NCBI GenBank assembly: GCA_964425755.1
Contig: CAYRNY010000003.1
Location: 186,001 to 250,000 of the forward strand
From: CAYRNY01 sp964425755
GTDB taxonomy: Bacteria > Chloroflexota > Anaerolineae > Aggregatilineales > Aggregatilineaceae
Direction: 5' to 3'
Length of the DNA: 64,000 nt
Positions 60,446 to 64,000 of this stretch are shown here, piece after piece; within the stretch, counting starts at the first letter, position 1, and each line of letters begins with the position of its first letter. Below the pieces are notes generated by a model, which ran no database searches, was not told where the DNA came from, and saw only the letters and a list, made by a program, of their open reading frames with translations. The position numbers were made by a program, and so were the translations under genes.

Positions 60446-62893
60446 GTGAAGCCGATGGGCGAGAAAACGTTAACCCTACCCGTCACCGGCATGACCTGCG
60501 CAAACTGCGTTGCCACCGTTGAACGCAACGTGCGAAAGCTGGACGGCATTCAAGAAGCGAACGTGAACTTCGCCAGCGAAAAACTGAGCCTGGTGTATGA
60601 CGACGCATTGGTCAAACCCGCCGACGTGATCACGCGTGTGCGCCGGGCCGGATATGACGTGCCTGAACAGACGGTCGATCTGGCGATCACCGGCATGGAC
60701 TGCGTCAACTGCGCCGCGAACGTCGAACGCTCGTTGAAGAAAGTTGACGGCGTGCTGGATGCGAACGTGAATTTCGCCACTGAGCACGCGTTGATCACCG
60801 TAGCGCCGGGAACGACGCGTCAGGCGTTGCTGGATGCCGTCAAGCAAGCAGGATATGGCATCGTCGACGCCGAGGACGCCGGGGAACTTGAAGACGCCGA
60901 ACAGGCCGCGCGGGATGCTGAGTTCCGGCATAACCTTCGCCGCGTAGTTGTCGGCGCGCTGTTCACGCTGCCGCTGTTCGTGTTGAGCATGTCGCGCGAC
61001 TTCGGTTTGCTCGGTGCGTGGGCGCATGCGTCCTGGGTGAATTACCTGTTTTGGGCGCTGGCGACTCCGGTGCAGTTCTGGGTGGGCCGTGATTTTTACG
61101 TCAGTGGCTATAACTCCATTCGCAGCGGCTCGGCCAATATGGACGTGCTGATCGCGATGGGGTCCAGCGCGGCGTACTTCTACAGCGTCCCGGTGACGCT
61201 CGGTTTGCTGCCTGGGCACGTTTACTTTGAAACGTCCGCGATGATCATCACGCTGATCAGCACCGGGGGTTTACTGGAAACGATCGCCAAAGGCCGCACC
61301 AGTGCCGCGATCCGGGCCTTGATGGGGCTGCGCGCGAAGACCGCGCGCGTCGTGCGCGATGGTCTCGAACAGGACATCCCGGTGGAACAGGTGCGCGTGG
61401 GCGATATCGTGATCGTGCGTCCGGGCGAGAAAATCCCGGTCGATGGCGCGGTGCGCGAAGGGCGCAGCGCGGTAGACGAGAGCATGATCACCGGTGAGAG
61501 CCTGCCGGTGGACAAGACTCCCGGTGATGAGGTCATCGGCGCGACGATCAACAAGCAAGGTATGCTCAAGTTTGAGGCGACTAAGGTCGGGCGCGAAACC
61601 GCGCTCGCGCAGATCATCCGGTTGGTGGAGCAGGCACAGGGTAGCAAGGCGCCGATTCAGCGCTTGGCGGACCAGGTGTCAGCGGTGTTTGTCCCCGCCG
61701 TCGTGACGGTCGCGTTGATCACGTTCGCCGTGTGGATCATCGGCACAGGCGAATTTACGCCCTCGCTGGTGCGCATGATCGCCGTACTGGTGATCGCGTG
61801 TCCGTGCGCGATGGGGCTTGCGACACCGACCGCGATCATGGTCGGTATGGGCAAAGGCGCGGAGAACGGCATCCTGTTCAAGAACAGCGAAGCACTTGAG
61901 CGCGCACACAAGCTCACGGCGGTTGTGTTGGACAAGACCGGCACATTGACGCGTGGAACGCCTAGTGTCACCGATGTGGTGGTTGGCTCTGGTGGGCAGT
62001 GGGATGATGCGGCGTTGCTGGCGCTGGCAGCAAGTGTCGAACGTGGCAGCGAGCACCCGTTAGGGGCCGCGATCGTGCAAGCAGCGACTGAACGCGGGCT
62101 GCCGCTTCAGGACGTGCAGGACTTCGAAGCGATCACAGGGCAAGGGGTCCATGCACAGGTTGAGAACCGGGGCGTGCTGATCGGCAACCTGGCGCTTATG
62201 CGCGGGCGGCAGGTTCGGCTCAATGGCCTGGAGGCGACTGCTGAACAGCTCCAGCGCGAGGCCAAAACGGCGATGTGGGTTGCGGTGGATGGCGAAGCGA
62301 GTGGTGTGATCGCGGTCGCAGACACGATCAAAGAAGGCTCGGTTGATGCCGTGCGCCAGCTCCACGCGCAGGGCTTGCAGGTGGTGATGATGACCGGCGA
62401 TAACCAGACCACGGCTGAGGCCATCGCGCGTGAAGCTGGCATCGATCGCGTGTTTGCCGAAGTGCAGCCGTCTGAAAAAGCTGCCTATGTCAAACAGTTG
62501 CAGGATGAAGGGCATGTCGTGGCGATGATCGGCGACGGTATCAACGACGCGCCGGCCTTGGCGCAGGCCGATGTCGGGATCGCGATCGGCACGGGCACGG
62601 ATGTGGCGATGGAAACCGGCGACGTGACCTTGATCAGCGGTGATCTGCGCGGGGCCGCGCGCGCGATCCGCCTGAGCCACAAGACGGTTCGCACGATCAA
62701 GGAGAACCTGTTCTGGGCGTTTGCGTATAACGTGATCCTGATCCCCGTAGCGGCGGGCGTGCTGGCACCGTTTGCGTGGGCTCCCGCGATCTTGCGCCAC
62801 CTGCACCCGATTCTCGCGGCGCTGGCGATGGCGCTCAGCGACGTGTTCGTGATCGGCAACAGCCTGCGGCTGCGCGGCACGCGGTTGGAATAA
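60446..62893 (+). CDS. copA: Copper-translocating P-type ATPase
   Basis: This 815-residue exporter has two N-terminal HMA domains (GMTCANC about 12-18, GMDCVNC about 80-86) and membrane helices. The CPC ion motif (VIACPCAMGLATPTAI) is followed by the phosphorylation motif DKTGTLTRG and the hinge DGINDAPALAQADVGIAIG. It uses ATP to push Cu(I) out of the cytoplasm. Start is GTG at 60446, or the ATG at 60455. It completes the csoR-copZ-copA operon. A weak hairpin (GGGGAC/GTCCCC, 62929-62954) lies 36 bp after the stop. Confidence 0.96.
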   Translation: MKPMGEKTLTLPVTGMTCANCVATVERNVRKLDGIQEANVNFASEKLSLVYDDALVKPADVITRVRRAGYDVPEQTVDLAITGMDCVNCAANVERSLKKVDGVLDANVNFATEHALITVAPGTTRQALLDAVKQAGYGIVDAEDAGELEDAEQAARDAEFRHNLRRVVVGALFTLPLFVLSMSRDFGLLGAWAHASWVNYLFWALATPVQFWVGRDFYVSGYNSIRSGSANMDVLIAMGSSAAYFYSVPVTLGLLPGHVYFETSAMIITLISTGGLLETIAKGRTSAAIRALMGLRAKTARVVRDGLEQDIPVEQVRVGDIVIVRPGEKIPVDGAVREGRSAVDESMITGESLPVDKTPGDEVIGATINKQGMLKFEATKVGRETALAQIIRLVEQAQGSKAPIQRLADQVSAVFVPAVVTVALITFAVWIIGTGEFTPSLVRMIAVLVIACPCAMGLATPTAIMVGMGKGAENGILFKNSEALERAHKLTAVVLDKTGTLTRGTPSVTDVVVGSGGQWDDAALLALAASVERGSEHPLGAAIVQAATERGLPLQDVQDFEAITGQGVHAQVENRGVLIGNLALMRGRQVRLNGLEATAEQLQREAKTAMWVAVDGEASGVIAVADTIKEGSVDAVRQLHAQGLQVVMMTGDNQTTAEAIAREAGIDRVFAEVQPSEKAAYVKQLQDEGHVVAMIGDGINDAPALAQADVGIAIGTGTDVAMETGDVTLISGDLRGAARAIRLSHKTVRTIKENLFWAFAYNVILIPVAAGVLAPFAWAPAILRHLHPILAALAMALSDVFVIGNSLRLRGTRLE

Positions 62894-62928
62894 GACCGGC
62901 GATTGAGGTACATAGCCAGGCACGAGGA

Positions 62929-62954
62929 GGGGACGGGTCGTGTGGCCTGTCCCC
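62929..62954 (+). terminator. Weak hairpin after copA
   Basis: GGGGAC (62929-62934) pairs with GTCCCC (62949-62954), with part of the inner sequence (GGG/CC) also able to pair. There is no T tract, so it is only a possible terminator. Confidence 0.4.
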
Positions 62955-62985
62955 TGATCGATCAAAACCAAAACATAGTTTTTGC

Positions 62986-63026
62986 TTGAACTATTATCCA
63001 GACCCGTGCATAATATAGGGTATAAT
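62986..63026 (+). promoter_or_regulatory. Promoter(s) for the candidate non-coding RNA
   Basis: TTGAAC (62986-62991), a 17-bp spacer and CATAAT (63009-63014) make a good sigma-70-type promoter with a predicted start near 63021. A second -10, TATAAT, sits at 63021-63026 without a recognisable -35. Right after it, TGACAA (63028-63033) and TTGTCA (63041-63046) form an inverted repeat, which could be an operator or a first small hairpin. Confidence 0.55.
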
Positions 63027-63515
63027 ATGACAATCGTTATTTGTCACGGTTGACAGTGGAACTCGTGTGACGTCAATGCATCTGTGGGGCCGATGGTGCT
63101 CGCGTAAGATGCTTCGATGCTGCGAACGAATGGTCTCATACCGCCTGCGGTGTGAGTGTGATAGCTAATTCAACGCTGGTGCTGCGGTGGCGGTGCTTGA
63201 TGATCGAGTGGGAAGAGGGCCGCACGGCGCAGCCAGGTGAGTAACCGATATCGTCACGGTGCCCCTGGATGACAGGGACAAGTCTGAATCGGTCATGCTG
63301 AATAGCGGGATACGCTGTGGTGATGCGTAAGCAGTTATCTTGTTTGTGCCGCTGTCCGTTTGGTCTGGCGGTGACAGCAAGATATTCTCCCCTTCTACAA
63401 GCTATCGGACACTTCTGTTGGCGGGTCGCCCCATGATCTGATGGGGTTGGTGCATTCCGAGTTCCACAAGAAAATTCTGTAACAGCCGTGGCAGGTTTGC
63501 CGACGGCTGTTTTGT
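63021..63515 (+). ncRNA. Candidate structured non-coding RNA (unassigned family)
   Basis: No convincing ORF fills this stretch. GTGGAACTCG (63056-63065) pairs perfectly with CGAGTTCCAC (63458-63467), closing a ~412-nt domain. Inside, without crossing, lie: 63078-63083/63107-63112; 63135-63144/63147-63156; a three-part arm 63176-63186/63228-63236, then 63187-63193/63220-63225, then 63196-63200/63204-63208; 63244-63249/63288-63293 enclosing CCCTG-GATGA-CAGGG; 63304-63307/63313-63316; 63336-63341/63379-63384 enclosing GCTGTC/GACAGC; and 63429-63434/63441-63446. The transcript ends at an intrinsic terminator. Marks of RNase P RNA, tmRNA and 6S RNA were not found. Folding was done by eye. Confidence 0.65.
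63481..63515 (+). terminator. Intrinsic terminator of the candidate RNA
   Basis: AACAGCCGT (63481-63489) pairs with ACGGCTGTT (63503-63511); GGCA (63490-63493) pairs with TGCC (63498-63501), with G63502 bulged. TTTTG follows. It ends 18 bp before the recX start and so must serve a transcript from upstream that is not recX. Confidence 0.88.
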
Positions 63516-63532
63516 ATTAGGGGCTCAGGCCA

Positions 63533-64000
63533 ATGGAACGCACGATCACGGCGCTGAAAGTGCAAAAGCGGAATACCGATCGCGTCAGTGTCTTTCTTGA
63601 CGGCGAGTTCGCGTTCGGGCTGCCAGCAGTTGAGGCGGCCAAGCTCCACACCGGGCAGGTACTGTCCGAAGACGCGATCGCCGCTTTGCGCGAGGTCGAT
63701 GCTGTTGCGCGGGCGCTTGATCACGCTGTGCGCCTGCTGGCCCGCCGCCCATATAGCACGTCAGAAATTCGTCGCAAGCTTGCGTCGAAACAGATCGCTC
63801 CGCCCGTGATCGACGACGTTCTCGCGCGTTTAGAGCGCCTGGGATATGTGGATGACTGGGCTTTTGCGCAATACTGGGTGGAAAACCGCGAGCGTTTCCG
63901 CCCGCGCGGTCCGCGTGCGTTGCGCTACGAACTGCGCGAAAAGGGTATCTCACAACGTATCATCGACTCGGTGTTACAGGATGTCGACGATGCAGCGTTG
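63533..64000 (+). CDS. recX: RecX family regulatory protein, 3'-truncated by the window edge
   Basis: From the ATG at 63533 the frame stays open for 156 codons to the last base. The product begins MERTITALKVQKRNTDRVSV, followed by FLDGEFAFGLP, a helical domain with LDHAVRLLARRPYSTSEIRRKL, RLERLGYVDDWAFAQYWVEN and PRGPRALRYELREKGI. This is the RecX arrangement of three-helix repeats. RecX binds RecA filaments and limits recombinase activity. No ribosome-binding site is obvious. Its promoter would have to lie after the terminator at 63515, or read-through occurs. Confidence 0.9.
   Translation, partial: MERTITALKVQKRNTDRVSVFLDGEFAFGLPAVEAAKLHTGQVLSEDAIAALREVDAVARALDHAVRLLARRPYSTSEIRRKLASKQIAPPVIDDVLARLERLGYVDDWAFAQYWVENRERFRPRGPRALRYELREKGISQRIIDSVLQDVDDAAL

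Noticed and set aside
63165..63380. 71-codon minus-strand ORF in the candidate RNA region
   Set aside because: Composition is unlike a protein of this genome, there is no ribosome-binding site, and it overlaps the proposed RNA helices.
63021..63515. RNase P RNA, tmRNA or 6S RNA
   Set aside because: The invariant RNase P core (GAGGAAAGTCC), tRNA-like ends of tmRNA with CCA, and the long bulged rod of 6S RNA were not found.

Overview
The window looks like a chromosomal segment of a member of the Chloroflexota, probably an Anaerolineae-like lineage. This is inferred from the gene families, the high G+C content and the mix of cytoplasmic-membrane and exported proteins; no rRNA or marker-gene comparison was possible. 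No tRNA, rRNA, CRISPR array, transposase or prophage gene was recognised. Coding density is high, with short operons on both strands.

Layout. 1-10.9 kb is a sugar and sugar-acid locus. A cut-off mannonate dehydratase-like gene and an enolase-superfamily dehydratase/racemase face a minus-strand operon of LacI-type regulator, solute-binding protein, two permeases, ATPase and a GH125-like glycosidase. One permease carries two SH3-like domains in its first external loop. Three LacI-type operators lie upstream of the regulator, and a HAD sugar phosphatase/phosphoglucomutase diverges from it. 11-18.6 kb holds PEP carboxykinase, an aspartate-type aminotransferase, an acyltransferase, a GH13_18 phosphorylase and a membrane-anchored MutS-like ATPase. 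18.65-20.3 kb holds a helically phased repeat array, a beheaded class I aldolase remnant and a PfkB kinase. 20.4-26 kb has a large exported pullulanase diverging from an SLC13/TrkA-C transporter.

26-37.9 kb holds an ABC exporter, an SDR, an operon of NAD kinase, a zinc-finger membrane protein and RecN, then AmrS with a small unknown protein, a glycine C-acetyltransferase-like enzyme, a STAS protein, HolA and a small membrane protein. 37.9-50.1 kb has a HAD-sortase pair, pyruvate:ferredoxin oxidoreductase (NifJ), a receiver-only response regulator and a 1959-residue alpha-2-macroglobulin-like protein. 50.3-59.7 kb has nicotinate phosphoribosyltransferase, an M28 peptidase, an exported VIT/VWA protein, proline dehydrogenase, an RmlC-like epimerase, an aldo/keto reductase and a dihydroorotate-dehydrogenase-like flavoprotein. 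59.8-62.9 kb is a compact copper-resistance operon (csoR, copZ, copA) with a near-consensus promoter and a G/C dyad operator. The window ends inside recX.

The strongest undescribed candidate is the ORF-free stretch between copA and recX. It has its own promoter, a perfect 10-bp helix closing about 412 nt, at least seven nested non-crossing helices, and a classic intrinsic terminator. It matches no RNA class I can recall and is reported as a candidate structured non-coding RNA. Second is the phased array at 18656-18798: eleven units of about 10 bp, spaced about one helical turn apart, lying exactly where an aldolase gene has lost its first two thirds.
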